Shown: piece by piece, positions 1 through 8,308 of the stretch | Layout: each line of letters opens with the position of its first letter | Numbering within the stretch: the first letter of the stretch is position 1 | Source: a virus | Direction: 5' to 3' (one strand) | Length of the DNA stretch: 46,073 bases | IMG/VR virus record: IMGVR_UViG_3300027759_000013 | Location: 1 to 46,073 of that record | The notes under the pieces: generated by a model | What the model was told of the DNA's origin: nothing | Seen by the model: the letters and a program-made list of their open reading frames with translations, nothing else | The model's database searches: none | Translations under genes and position numbers: made by a program

Positions 1-99
1 AAAATGCTGGTTCAGTTACTCCGCCAAGTGGCTATACAAATTATTTAGGAATTACATCATCTTCTGCATATACTGTTTTATCTGGTGATTTTTTTAGTG
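1..99. repeat. 99-bp direct terminal repeat, left copy
   Basis: Bases 1-99 are identical to bases 45975-46073. Both copies lie inside the same fibre reading frame, which runs uninterrupted across the join. That is what an assembler overlap on a circular or circularly permuted genome produces. It does not look like a non-coding packaging repeat of the T7 kind. The unique genome length is therefore 45,974 bp. Confidence 0.95.
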
Positions 100-905
100 T
101 TCAACATCGTATTGAAGGATATAACATAGCAGATTTAGGATGGGGAACTGCTACAGCTAAAACTGTAACTTTTTCTTTTTGGATTAGGTCATCACTTACA
201 GGAACTTTTGGCGGTGCATTGTATAATTCTGACAGCTCTAGAAGTTATCCATTTAGCTATACAATTTCTGTGGCTAATACTTGGGAACAAAAGTCTGTAA
301 CAATAACTGGTGATACTTCTGGAACATGGCTAACAACTAATGGTATTGGTATACTTATTAATTTTAGTTTAGGTGCTGGTTCTACATATAGTGGAACTGC
401 TAATGCTTGGTCTGGAACTGCTTATGTTCAACCTACAGGAGCAACATCAGTCGTAGGCACTAACGGAGCTACATGGTATGTTACTGGTGTCCAACTAGAA
501 CAAAACACAGTAGCAACACCGTTTGAACGCAGACTTTATAATCAGGAATTGGCTAGTTGTCAGAGGTATTACCAAACATTACCTTTTGATAGTGGATTTA
601 TTTCTGTTGGAGCTGTAATTAATACTAGTTCTGTTAGAGGTCCATTATTTCAGCTTAATGTAAATATGAGAGCTGCTCCAACCATTACTCTCCCAGCTGC
701 TGGAAGTGGTGCTGGACAATTACATTATACTACTTCTAGTGGAGCTGTTCCAGGTACAATAGGCACTAATTCAGTATTAGGAGTGCAAGTAAATTCCTTT
801 AGAGTTGAAGGTGATACTTATACATCAATGTTTACTGCTGGACAAACATCATTATTAAGACTTGGTTCTGGTGGTGCATCTATAACAGCAAGTGCGGAGC
901 TATAA
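1..905 (+). CDS. Tail fibre / receptor-binding protein, 3' part (gene continues from 45758)
   Basis: This is the C-terminal part of a gene that starts at 45758 and crosses the circular join. Joined, 45758-45974 plus 1-905 encodes about 373 aa. The product begins with an NRIINGDMRIDQRNAG segment followed by VDRW. The middle is beta-rich with aromatic residues, like carbohydrate-binding jelly rolls, and it ends through [16 protein letters not shown] and CQRYYQ. That architecture is very common at the ends of phage fibres, so host-surface glycan binding is inferred. The annotated start at 219 would be an artefact of the cut. Lysis genes follow directly. Confidence 0.85.
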   Translation, partial: NAGSVTPPSGYTNYLGITSSSAYTVLSGDFFSVQHRIEGYNIADLGWGTATAKTVTFSFWIRSSLTGTFGGALYNSDSSRSYPFSYTISVANTWEQKSVTITGDTSGTWLTTNGIGILINFSLGAGSTYSGTANAWSGTAYVQPTGATSVVGTNGATWYVTGVQLEQNTVATPFERRLYNQELASCQRYYQTLPFDSGFISVGAVINTSSVRGPLFQLNVNMRAAPTITLPAAGSGAGQLHYTTSSGAVPGTIGTNSVLGVQVNSFRVEGDTYTSMFTAGQTSLLRLGSGGASITASAEL

Positions 906-907
906 TT

Positions 908-1048
908 ATGTATAAATTAACAAAAGAAAATGTTGTAATTAGAATATCAGACAATGCTTTTATCCCATTTGACCCAGCTAACATAGACTACCAAACCTAT
1001 CTTAAATGGGTAAGCGAAGGCAATACGCCAGAACCTGCGGATCAGTAA
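908..1048 (+). CDS. Small hypothetical protein, 46 aa
   Basis: The frame opens 2 bases after the fibre stop. It runs [20 protein letters not shown] to PEPADQ and stops in TAATG, sharing one base with the next start. Similar short proteins that follow phage fibre genes often contain an '[17 protein letters not shown]' pattern, and this one fits it. A fibre-associated or chaperone-like role is possible but not shown. The tight coupling on both sides argues that it is translated. Confidence 0.65.
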   Translation: MYKLTKENVVIRISDNAFIPFDPANIDYQTYLKWVSEGNTPEPADQ

Positions 1049-1323
1049 TGAAAAAACTAGTAGCCTTACTATTATTAGCAAGCTACTCTTATGCAGGTGA
1101 TACCAACTTAATGGTAATGCAATACAATGAGAACGTTCGTATTGTACTATCTAAAGAAAAGTGCCCTGTTGGTGAAGGTTTTGTAGCCGTAGCCCAACGT
1201 ATTGATAAAGAATATATGACAGCTTGTTGGACAGCTAAAGGTAATCTTATCCATATACAATGGGAAGGTGGAGACTTTAGTGACTTTGATGTAACAAGAT
1301 TCTATCCTGTGGAGATTAAATAA
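1048..1323 (+). CDS. Small secreted protein with signal peptide, 91 aa
   Basis: I start this gene at 1048 rather than at an upstream in-frame ATG at 1006. At 1048 the protein begins [17 protein letters not shown], a textbook signal peptide with probable cleavage after SYA, and the start overlaps the preceding stop as TAATG. The mature part is about 75 residues with two cysteines (in KEKCPVG and TACWTAK) that could form a periplasmic disulfide. It stands first in the lysis cassette, before the holin. A lysis-accessory or exclusion role is possible; no family is recognised. Confidence 0.75.
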   Translation: MKKLVALLLLASYSYAGDTNLMVMQYNENVRIVLSKEKCPVGEGFVAVAQRIDKEYMTACWTAKGNLIHIQWEGGDFSDFDVTRFYPVEIK

Positions 1324-1688
1324 TGGATCCAATAACAATGTTAACAGCCTTTGCTCCAATGGTTATGGACTTAGGCAAGTCTCTTATTAGTAAGTTTATT
1401 GCACCTGATGTATTTAAACCAGCTACTATAGAACAGTATACTCAAATGAAGACTCTTGACTTAGAGTTCTTTAAGACAATGAACGACGTAGGAGCGGGTA
1501 ATACAAGTTACCCTTGGGTAGAAGCCATTGTTAGATTAATGAGGCCTCTAATAGGCCTTCTTGTGCTTTCTACATGGGTATATACAGTCATCAGTGGACA
1601 CCCTAGTGAAGAAGTTAATAACTTTGCTTCAGCGGTAGGATTCTATCTCTTTGGTGAGCGTAGCCTATTCTACATTAAAAAGAAATGA
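1323..1688 (+). CDS. Holin, 3TM type (gene-transfer-release family)
   Basis: This 121-aa protein starts MDPITMLTAFAPMVMDLGK and carries KPATIEQYTQMKTLDLEFFK and YPWVEAIVRLMRPLIGLL. That pattern is typical of the 'holin of 3TMs' family. One strong hydrophobic segment (about residues 73-90) and weaker ones near the N- and C-termini are visible. Its role would be timed permeabilisation of the inner membrane, letting endolysin reach the wall. It overlaps the endolysin start by 4 bases, as expected in a lysis operon. Confidence 0.75.
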   Translation: MDPITMLTAFAPMVMDLGKSLISKFIAPDVFKPATIEQYTQMKTLDLEFFKTMNDVGAGNTSYPWVEAIVRLMRPLIGLLVLSTWVYTVISGHPSEEVNNFASAVGFYLFGERSLFYIKKK

Positions 1689-2116
1689 AACTAAGCGAAC
1701 ACTTTACATTAGAAGAACTAACACACTCAGAGATAGCTGAACGTCAAGGTTTAAACAATACTCCTAATGAGGAAGTCAAAGCTAACCTAGTTAGATTATC
1801 ACGGATGTTAGAAGAAGTTCGTAGAACTTTAGGTAGACCAATAATGGTTAACTCTGCTTATAGATCACCAGAAGTTAATACTGCAGTAGGAAGTAAACCT
1901 ACAAGTCAACACTGTAATGGTTGTGCTGCTGATATTAAAGTACCAGGCTTAACACCTGATAACATTGTTAAAGAGATTCTTAAAACAAACCTTGAGTATG
2001 ATCAACTTATTCGAGAGTTTGATTCATGGGTACACATATCCATACCTAACAAGTTTGCAGACAAACCTCGCAAACAAGTTTTAATTATAGACAAAGCTGG
2101 CACTAGACCATATTGA
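1685..2116 (+). CDS. Endolysin, peptidase M15A-like (peptidoglycan L,D/D,D-peptidase)
   Basis: This 143-aa zinc peptidase cuts peptide stems of the cell wall at lysis. It starts MKLSEHFTLEELTHSE, the usual M15A opening. The zinc motif SxHxxGxAxD is seen as SQHCNGCAAD (H76, D83), and a later WVHIS supplies the third histidine. The YRSPEVN segment is also typical. There is no signal peptide, so export would depend on the preceding holin, which it overlaps. The length is normal for a single-domain phage M15A endolysin. Confidence 0.9.
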   Translation: MKLSEHFTLEELTHSEIAERQGLNNTPNEEVKANLVRLSRMLEEVRRTLGRPIMVNSAYRSPEVNTAVGSKPTSQHCNGCAADIKVPGLTPDNIVKEILKTNLEYDQLIREFDSWVHISIPNKFADKPRKQVLIIDKAGTRPY

Positions 2117-2120
2117 TTTT

Positions 2121-2459
2121 ATGAAACTTATAACAGTTGAAACGTGTAAAGCAGTTTACAGAATGTTAAGTGAACTACCACCTTTCAATAAGTATGAGTT
2201 ACCCAGACCTTCCGAGATAGAGTTTCTAGTTGTAGATGATCCTGATATGTATGGATCGTATTCACCTGAACCACACTGCATTACCATGAGTACAAGTAAA
2301 CAAAGCTATCTACAGACTCTAGAGAAAACAATGGCACATGAAATGGTGCATCTTATTTTATACCTTGAAGGTAAAAGATATGAACTTCATAACAAAAACT
2401 TCTATAAACTAACATATCAAATAGCCGAGATTTATGGCTGGGAACCTAAGGACTTATAA
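2121..2459 (+). CDS. SprT-like zinc metallopeptidase, 112 aa
   Basis: The protein has an HExxH site at residues 73-77 (AHEMVHL) and a downstream ELHNKNF that supplies the probable third zinc histidine, as in the SprT/zincin group. There is no signal peptide or membrane segment. It sits between the endolysin and a small membrane protein, with only a 4-base gap upstream and TAATG overlap downstream. Its substrate is unknown. Virion maturation, host-protein cleavage and a lysis accessory function are all possible. The start has no good Shine-Dalgarno sequence, so translation may be coupled. Confidence 0.75.
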   Translation: MKLITVETCKAVYRMLSELPPFNKYELPRPSEIEFLVVDDPDMYGSYSPEPHCITMSTSKQSYLQTLEKTMAHEMVHLILYLEGKRYELHNKNFYKLTYQIAEIYGWEPKDL

Positions 2460-2644
2460 TGCCCCACGAACATTTAACAGATGCAACTAAACATGTAATT
2501 GATGGTGCATCTATTGCTACAGCAGTAGGAACTATGATGCAATTACTACCTGCTATTGCAGCTTTATTTACAATTATATGGACAACTATCCGTATCTACG
2601 AAACAAAGACAGTACAAAAACTATTAGGAAAGAACAAGGACTAA
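2459..2644 (+). CDS. Small membrane protein, second holin-like candidate
   Basis: This 61-aa protein has one clear hydrophobic helix (about residues 18-47, through MMQLLPAIAALFTIIWTT) followed by a charged C-terminus ending in LGKNKD. Similar small proteins beginning 'HLTDATKHVIDG.SIAT..GT' are common next to phage lysis and tail genes and are often called holin or antiholin. It overlaps the SprT-like stop and ends 1 base before the neck gene. A role in lysis timing is inferred from topology and place only. Confidence 0.65.
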   Translation: MPHEHLTDATKHVIDGASIATAVGTMMQLLPAIAALFTIIWTTIRIYETKTVQKLLGKNKD

Positions 2645-2645
2645 T

Positions 2646-3641
2646 ATGGCTACTTCAGGTACAACAACATTTAGCGTAACTCGTAATGACATTATTCAGT
2701 CATCTCTACGTCTATTAGGTGTGCTTGAAGAAGGCACACAACCTACGGCTAGTGCTATTGAAAGTGCAAGTTTGGTTCTTAATATGATGCTTAAGGATTG
2801 GATGACTGATGGTATTAAACTATGGACAGTTACTGAGTTAACCATTCCTTTAAAGTCTAACCAAACAACTTATACTATTGGGCCTTCTAGTTCTTATGAT
2901 TTAAATACTAATAGACCTTTAAGACTTATTCAATCTTTTTTAAGAAAGATATCTAATACTACTAATCAAGTTGCAGATATATCTTTACTTTCAGGTGGAA
3001 CAGGTTATACAGTACAAGCTACAAACCCTGTATCAGCTACTGGTGGTTCTGGCTCCGGTGCTACATTTAATTTAACTTATACTGGTGGTGTTGTTACTAA
3101 AGCTCTTCTTGCTAATGATGGTGGTAATGACTATGCAGTAGGTGATGTTTTAACAATGTCTGGTGGTACGTTTACAACTCCAGCAACTATTACTGTTGAC
3201 TCTCTTTTAAATACTTATATTGATTTACCTATGTCTATTCTTTCACAACAAGAATATAACATCTTAGGTTCTAAGTTTAACACAGGTACAGTAAACTCTG
3301 TGTACTACTGGCCTTATCCAACATATGGAGAACTTAAAGTATTCTTAACTCCTAATGCAAGTACATCAACTACATATGAATTACATATAACTGTTCAACG
3401 TCCTATTGAGGATATTACTACAGCTAATCAAACATTTGACTTTCCATCAGAGTGGTTTCAATCATTGCGTTGGGGTCTAGCTTCAGAGATTGCAGTTGAC
3501 TATGGTCTACCCTTAGAAAAACTAAGTGGTGTTATCTCTAGAGCAGAGTCATACAAACAAAGATTAATGGCATGGGATACAGAGTACGCTTCTACATTCT
3601 TCCAACCAGATATTAGATCACAAGTATTAAGGTTTAGATAA
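2646..3641 (+). CDS. Head-closure / neck protein, P22 gp4-like
   Basis: The 331-aa product matches the gp4 type of packaged-DNA stabilisation proteins, which bind below the portal and start the tail. Landmarks are ITRND-like VTRNDIIQSSLRLLGVLEEG, LNMMLKDWMTDGIKLW, and PSEWFQSLRWGLASEIAVDYG near the C-terminus. Residues about 110-185 form a Gly/Thr-rich insert (GGTGYTVQ..., GGSGSGATFNL, GNDYAVGDVLTMSGG) that is not needed for the fold and resembles the insert in the next protein. It is followed head-to-tail by the gp10-like gene, as in P22. Confidence 0.8.
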   Translation: MATSGTTTFSVTRNDIIQSSLRLLGVLEEGTQPTASAIESASLVLNMMLKDWMTDGIKLWTVTELTIPLKSNQTTYTIGPSSSYDLNTNRPLRLIQSFLRKISNTTNQVADISLLSGGTGYTVQATNPVSATGGSGSGATFNLTYTGGVVTKALLANDGGNDYAVGDVLTMSGGTFTTPATITVDSLLNTYIDLPMSILSQQEYNILGSKFNTGTVNSVYYWPYPTYGELKVFLTPNASTSTTYELHITVQRPIEDITTANQTFDFPSEWFQSLRWGLASEIAVDYGLPLEKLSGVISRAESYKQRLMAWDTEYASTFFQPDIRSQVLRFR

Positions 3642-5395
3642 TGCAAACTTTACGTTTACCTATGAGTTATGGGGTAGAGTTTCGTAATGATACCACAGCT
3701 AAAGGTTCTAAGATGGTTAACTGTTATGCAGATGACTATAATGGAACTATCTATGCTAAGAAAAGACCAGGATATACATCTTCTGCAGTAAGTTTTACAG
3801 CAGGAACTGGACAAGGTCTTTATACATATGCTAGTAAAATTTATGGTGTTACTAATAACACTCTTTATAGTACTAATTTAAGTACTGTTTCTACTGTAGG
3901 AAGTTTAACAGGAACTACTACTCCTTGTTCGTTTACTAATACCATTAATAATGGTTATATGTTCTTTCAAAAAGGAGACTATGGTTATACTTATGATGGA
4001 ACAACCTTAGCTAGAGTTAGATCAGATAGCGTAGCATTTGTTACAATTACAGCAGGTGGTACTACATATGTTACACCTACTGTTACGTTTGGACCTGCCT
4101 GGGCAGCTACAACACCATATATTGTAAATCAACAAGTTTCTTATGGTACTAATCTTTATACAGTAACTGTTGCAGGAACTACAGCAAGTACTCCTCCTAC
4201 TTTTACTAGTGGTTCTCAAGCTGATGGTACAGCTACATTAACATATGCAGGAACTCCTGCTACAGCAACAGCTACACAAACTGGTGGTATTGTTACAGCA
4301 ATTACTATTACAAATGCAGGAACAGGTTATATTAACCCTCCTACAATAACAATTTCAGCATCACCATCAGGTATTCAAGCTACTGCTACTTGTTTACTTA
4401 ATGGGTTTCCATCAGGTAGTATTGTACCAGGGACTGCTTATTTTAATACTTATGTCTATGTAATGACAGACGATGGTAAGATTTGGAATAGTGAACCAAA
4501 TGATCCTACTAAATGGGATGCTTTAAACTTTATTACAGCAGAAGCTGAACCTGATAAAGGTGTTGCTTTAGCTAAACACTTTAACTATTTAATAGCCTTT
4601 GGACAATGGTCTACAGAGTTTTTCTATGATGCAGGTAATGCAGTAGGATCTCCATTGTTACCTAATCAAACATTTCGTATTGAGTTTGGATGTGCTAATG
4701 GTAACTCTGTTGTAGAAATGCAACAAACAGTTGTATGGGTAGCTGTAGGGCGTAATACTGGTAGATCAGTTCTTATGCTTGATGGTACAAGACCAGTACA
4801 AATTTCAGATGTTTCTATTGAAAGAATACTAGATGAGTCTTCTTTAACTAATGTTAGAGCTTACTCATTAAAAATAGCAGGACATTATTTTTATGTGCTT
4901 AATTTATTAGATGATGATTTAACTCTTGTTTGTGATATTAAAAGTAAACAATGGTGTATTTGGACTTCTTATGTAAATAATCAAGAGACTATTTTAAATG
5001 GTACATTTTTTACATCATATAATAATGAAGGATATGCTCTTGACAACTCTAATGGAAAACTGTATAATATAAGTGAGCATACTTATACTGATGAAACAGG
5101 ACCTATTCAATATAGAATTAGAACACCTTTAATAGATGCTGAAGCTACTACACGTAAATTTATAGGTAGACTTGAGGTAGTAGGTGATAAGATAGGAGCT
5201 ACACTTCGCATAAGACATACAGATGATGACTATCAAAATTGGTCTCAATATCGTAATGTTGATCTAAGTGCAACTAGAAGTGTTTTATATCAAAACGGTA
5301 ACTTTAGACGAAGAGCTTATGAATTTTTCTGCACAGACAACCAGCCACTTAGATTGCAAGCTTGTGAAATGGACCTTGACGCAGGAACAAACTAA
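3641..5395 (+). CDS. Packaged DNA stabilisation / tail hub protein, P22 gp10-like
   Basis: This 584-aa protein has the gp10-type opening (LPMSYGVEF.., KGSKMVNCYADDY, KKRPGYTSS). Its core includes VEMQQTVVWVAVGR, VCDIKSKQWCIWTSY and a C-terminal RRAYEFFCTDNQPLRL. It would form the needle-to-portal section that closes the head. Residues about 130-255 are a beta-rich insertion with two GTGY/GTTYV-type units (for example TNAGTGYINPPTIT) related to the insert in the upstream gp4-like protein. Stop and start overlap with the neighbours. Confidence 0.82.
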   Translation: MQTLRLPMSYGVEFRNDTTAKGSKMVNCYADDYNGTIYAKKRPGYTSSAVSFTAGTGQGLYTYASKIYGVTNNTLYSTNLSTVSTVGSLTGTTTPCSFTNTINNGYMFFQKGDYGYTYDGTTLARVRSDSVAFVTITAGGTTYVTPTVTFGPAWAATTPYIVNQQVSYGTNLYTVTVAGTTASTPPTFTSGSQADGTATLTYAGTPATATATQTGGIVTAITITNAGTGYINPPTITISASPSGIQATATCLLNGFPSGSIVPGTAYFNTYVYVMTDDGKIWNSEPNDPTKWDALNFITAEAEPDKGVALAKHFNYLIAFGQWSTEFFYDAGNAVGSPLLPNQTFRIEFGCANGNSVVEMQQTVVWVAVGRNTGRSVLMLDGTRPVQISDVSIERILDESSLTNVRAYSLKIAGHYFYVLNLLDDDLTLVCDIKSKQWCIWTSYVNNQETILNGTFFTSYNNEGYALDNSNGKLYNISEHTYTDETGPIQYRIRTPLIDAEATTRKFIGRLEVVGDKIGATLRIRHTDDDYQNWSQYRNVDLSATRSVLYQNGNFRRRAYEFFCTDNQPLRLQACEMDLDAGTN

Positions 5396-5753
5396 AGCTA
5401 TTGAAAAAGCTTGGGATAGTTATAAAGACTATTGGGAAGATACTAAAGAAGAATTCTTAAAACAATTTACAGGGTTTATCATTTACCCTATTAAAACTAT
5501 AAATGGTGTTATAGGTTGTGTTGCAGTAAGAGATAATGAAATTCACATATTTGCTACAGATAAATTTAATCTTAGAAAATATGTTAAAGCTATTTTAGTT
5601 CCGTTGTTAAACGAACATAAAGAAGTTATTTCTACTGTTCATTCTAATAATCTAAATGCTTTAAAGTTTGTAACTAGATTGGGATTTAAACCATACAATC
5701 AAATTAATAATAAAATAAATATAAGGATTACACAAGATGGGCTTTGTTGCTGA
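5364..5753 (+). CDS. GNAT-like acetyltransferase or internal virion protein, about 129 aa
   Basis: The open frame extends upstream to 5268 inside the gp10-like gene. I prefer the GTG at 5364, which limits the overlap to 32 bases and gives MKWTLTQEQTK.... The C-terminal half has a GNAT-like pattern: IYPIK...GVIGCVAVRDNEIHIFATDKF, then HSNNLNALKFVTRLGFKPYN, the usual acetyl-CoA fold ending. The function is unclear; in T7-like phages a GNAT-like protein sits at this place among virion proteins. There is no good Shine-Dalgarno sequence, so the start is uncertain. Confidence 0.6.
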   Translation: MKWTLTQEQTKAIEKAWDSYKDYWEDTKEEFLKQFTGFIIYPIKTINGVIGCVAVRDNEIHIFATDKFNLRKYVKAILVPLLNEHKEVISTVHSNNLNALKFVTRLGFKPYNQINNKINIRITQDGLCC

Positions 5754-6693
5754 TATTGTTGGAGGTGTAGCCGATGCAGTTGGTTCTGTAGTCGGTGGCG
5801 TTGTTGACGCTGTAGGAAGTGTAGCCGATGCTTTGGGACCTATAGGAACTATAGCTGCTGCTTACTTTGGTATGCCTTACCTTGCTCCTTCTGGGTTTGC
5901 TGCACTTTCAGCTCCTAGTATATTAGGAGGAGGAATGACAGGGGCAGGTATGTTAACCTCTGGCACTTTAGCTAGTGGTATTGGAGGCTCATTACTATCT
6001 ACTGCAGGAGGTTTAGGAGTATCTAGTGCCTTTAGTGGAGCTAATTCTTTTATTAATGGTCTTGGTGGTTTTACTTCATCTGTACCTAATGCAAGTTCTT
6101 CTTTTGGTAGTATTGCAAACTCACTTAGTAATTTAGGTAATACAATTACAACAGGTGAATCTGGTGGTATTCCTACTAGTAATGGTGGTATTGGTGGTCT
6201 TAGTAAATATACTAATCTTATTAAAAGTGGTATGAGTATTTATGATGCCTTTAATAATACAAGTACAGGACAAACACCTCAAGCAGCTCAAGCTAATGCA
6301 GATCCTTATGCTAAATATAGAGAGGATGCTGCTACTCAATTAAATCAATTAATGAACGATCCTAGTAGGGTTTATGGTATGCCAGGTTATAACTTTGCTC
6401 AAGAAGAACAAGCTAAAGCTATTCAAAGACAAGCATCCGCTTCAGGTCAATCTATTTCAGGTAATACATTAGCATCATTACAAAAACAAAGTGCTAACGT
6501 AGCACAAGACTGGTTTAATAATTATGTAAATCAATTATCTGCACAATCAGGAGCAAATCAAGCTCCAGCTGTAGGTCAAACTGCTTATGCAAATGCAGCT
6601 AACATGCAATCATTAGCAGCAAAGAATAAAAAGGACCAACAATTAGAAGCAGTTCTTGGTTTAGGTGGTGCTCTTGGTGGATTTTTTGGATAA
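5737..6693 (+). CDS. DNA ejection / internal virion protein, Gly-Ala rich
   Basis: The N-terminal 60 residues of this 318-aa protein repeat VADAVGSVVGGVVDAVGSVA, a hydrophobic amphipathic stretch suited to membrane insertion. The middle is Ser/Gly-rich. The C-terminal half is helical (DPYAKYREDAATQLNQLM, GYNFAQEEQAKAIQRQA) and ends LGLGGALGGFFG. It resembles small ejection proteins such as P22 gp7 in layout, and its order just before two larger internal proteins supports that. Transfer into the host envelope with DNA is inferred. Confidence 0.65.
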   Translation: MGFVADIVGGVADAVGSVVGGVVDAVGSVADALGPIGTIAAAYFGMPYLAPSGFAALSAPSILGGGMTGAGMLTSGTLASGIGGSLLSTAGGLGVSSAFSGANSFINGLGGFTSSVPNASSSFGSIANSLSNLGNTITTGESGGIPTSNGGIGGLSKYTNLIKSGMSIYDAFNNTSTGQTPQAAQANADPYAKYREDAATQLNQLMNDPSRVYGMPGYNFAQEEQAKAIQRQASASGQSISGNTLASLQKQSANVAQDWFNNYVNQLSAQSGANQAPAVGQTAYANAANMQSLAAKNKKDQQLEAVLGLGGALGGFFG

Positions 6694-6703
6694 AGGATAA
6701 ATT

Positions 6704-8299
6704 ATGGCAGGCATTCCAATGTATTATGGTACTTCCACTTTTGGTGGAATAGAAGCTAAGATGGCTAGGGACAGAATGGATGTTCTTAAAACAGGCGAAG
6801 CTGAAATTGATTTAGAAGATTATAAAAAATCTAAAGAAATAATGAAAAAGAATGCATTAAAAGAAGATGCTATTAAAAGACTAGCTGAGTCTAAAGTTAA
6901 TGCTCCTACTTCTATTCCTACTATGAACAATCAACAAGATCCAATGTTGTCATATCAAACACAAGATAAAGGAACTCGTCAAGGTCCTACAGGACTTGAT
7001 CAAGCTCCTACAGAATATGCTACTGCTGAAACAACAGATGTTAATCCTACATCTCCGTTTGGTACTTATGAACAACGTGGTGCTGAGAGTCCTGCTGACA
7101 TGCCTTATGGTCTTGGCGGAGCTATTCCTAAAGATTATAAGTCTCCTGAGCAAGCTCTACAAACTCAAGTAGATCCTAGTTCTGGTCAGGAGCAACCTCC
7201 TACTGAAGCAGCACCTCAAGAACAAACTCCTGTACAAGGATATAATCAACCTCCTTCACCACAAGAGACTGCACCTCCTCCTGTTAGTAATATTGCTACA
7301 AAGGTTAAAAAAGCTACATTAGATTTTACTGAAGCTAATGATCAAGTAGACTCTGCTTATAAATTAGCAGAAGAATTTAAACGAGCTGGTCTATTAAAAC
7401 CATATCAAAAACAACTTGAAGTTGCTGGTAAATTAGAAGAAGCTAGAACACAAGCACAGACTCGTCGTATTAGTGCTACTAAAGATATTATGGAAATAAC
7501 TGGTAGACTTGCTGGTGGTTATGTTGAAGTAGCTAAGAGAACAAATGATCCTGTAGAATTAGAAAGAGCATGGCAATCTACATTAATGTTATTAGAAATG
7601 AATGGTATTCCTGCTGGTGATTTAAGATCTATGACAGATCCTAAAGCACGTTTAGCTATTGCAGAGAAATATTCAGATGCTTCTATGTCAGCTGCTAAGA
7701 AACTTGAACTTATGCTAAAAGGTGTTAAATTACAAGAACAAAATGATAGAGCTAATAAAGCTCAAGTTACAAGAGATAGGTTAGCTAATGAAACTATAAC
7801 AAATAATGCTGCAAAACGAGAAATTGCTAAAAACAAAGAGTCAAAAGAAGAGCTTACTACTTTTATTAATGAAGGTCAAAAACGAGTTACTTCATTACAA
7901 ACAGATCTTAAATTAAAACAAAGTAAATTACTTGAATTAAGAAAAGGTAATTTATATATTGATTCATCAGGTTTAAAAATGGACGATGATGAACGTGCTA
8001 AAGAAGTTCCACTTTTACAACAAGAGGTTGTTAATTTAGAAACTGAGATTGCACTTGAAGAAGCTAAACTTAAAGGTTATACTGCTAAGTTAAAACCTGG
8101 TGCTAAAGATACTACAGATAAGACTACTACTGATAATGCTAATGTACCTTCACAAGAAGTTATTCAAGACACTATTAAAGCTCTTAATGCTACTCCAACA
8201 AAAGCTTTGCTTGATCATGTTAAAGCTAAGTTTAAAGAAGCTTATCCTGATTTAGAGTTTGAAAAGTATATTAAAGTAAATCCTGCTAAATATAAATAA
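6704..8299 (+). CDS. Internal virion / ejection protein, 531 aa
   Basis: The N-terminal part is short and basic and is followed by a low-complexity Pro/Gln/Thr-rich linker (about residues 70-190). A long helical, coiled-coil-prone region follows (for example ALEEAKLKGYTAKL preceded by LQQEVVNLETEI). No enzymatic motif is seen. Its place between the small ejection protein and the 1281-aa protein matches the three-gene ejection modules of P22/T7-type viruses. The role is inferred from position and composition. Confidence 0.6.
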   Translation: MAGIPMYYGTSTFGGIEAKMARDRMDVLKTGEAEIDLEDYKKSKEIMKKNALKEDAIKRLAESKVNAPTSIPTMNNQQDPMLSYQTQDKGTRQGPTGLDQAPTEYATAETTDVNPTSPFGTYEQRGAESPADMPYGLGGAIPKDYKSPEQALQTQVDPSSGQEQPPTEAAPQEQTPVQGYNQPPSPQETAPPPVSNIATKVKKATLDFTEANDQVDSAYKLAEEFKRAGLLKPYQKQLEVAGKLEEARTQAQTRRISATKDIMEITGRLAGGYVEVAKRTNDPVELERAWQSTLMLLEMNGIPAGDLRSMTDPKARLAIAEKYSDASMSAAKKLELMLKGVKLQEQNDRANKAQVTRDRLANETITNNAAKREIAKNKESKEELTTFINEGQKRVTSLQTDLKLKQSKLLELRKGNLYIDSSGLKMDDDERAKEVPLLQQEVVNLETEIALEEAKLKGYTAKLKPGAKDTTDKTTTDNANVPSQEVIQDTIKALNATPTKALLDHVKAKFKEAYPDLEFEKYIKVNPAKYK

Positions 8300-8308
8300 G
8301 GAAGTTTA

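Noticed and set aside
1-99. Terminal repeat as a physical packaging repeat of the phage
   Set aside because: It lies in the middle of a fibre gene, is exactly 99 bases, and the frame continues through it. An assembly overlap on a circle is simpler.
5268-5363. N-terminal extension of the GNAT-like gene
   Set aside because: It would lie wholly inside the conserved gp10-like gene; no ribosome site supports the ATG at 5268.
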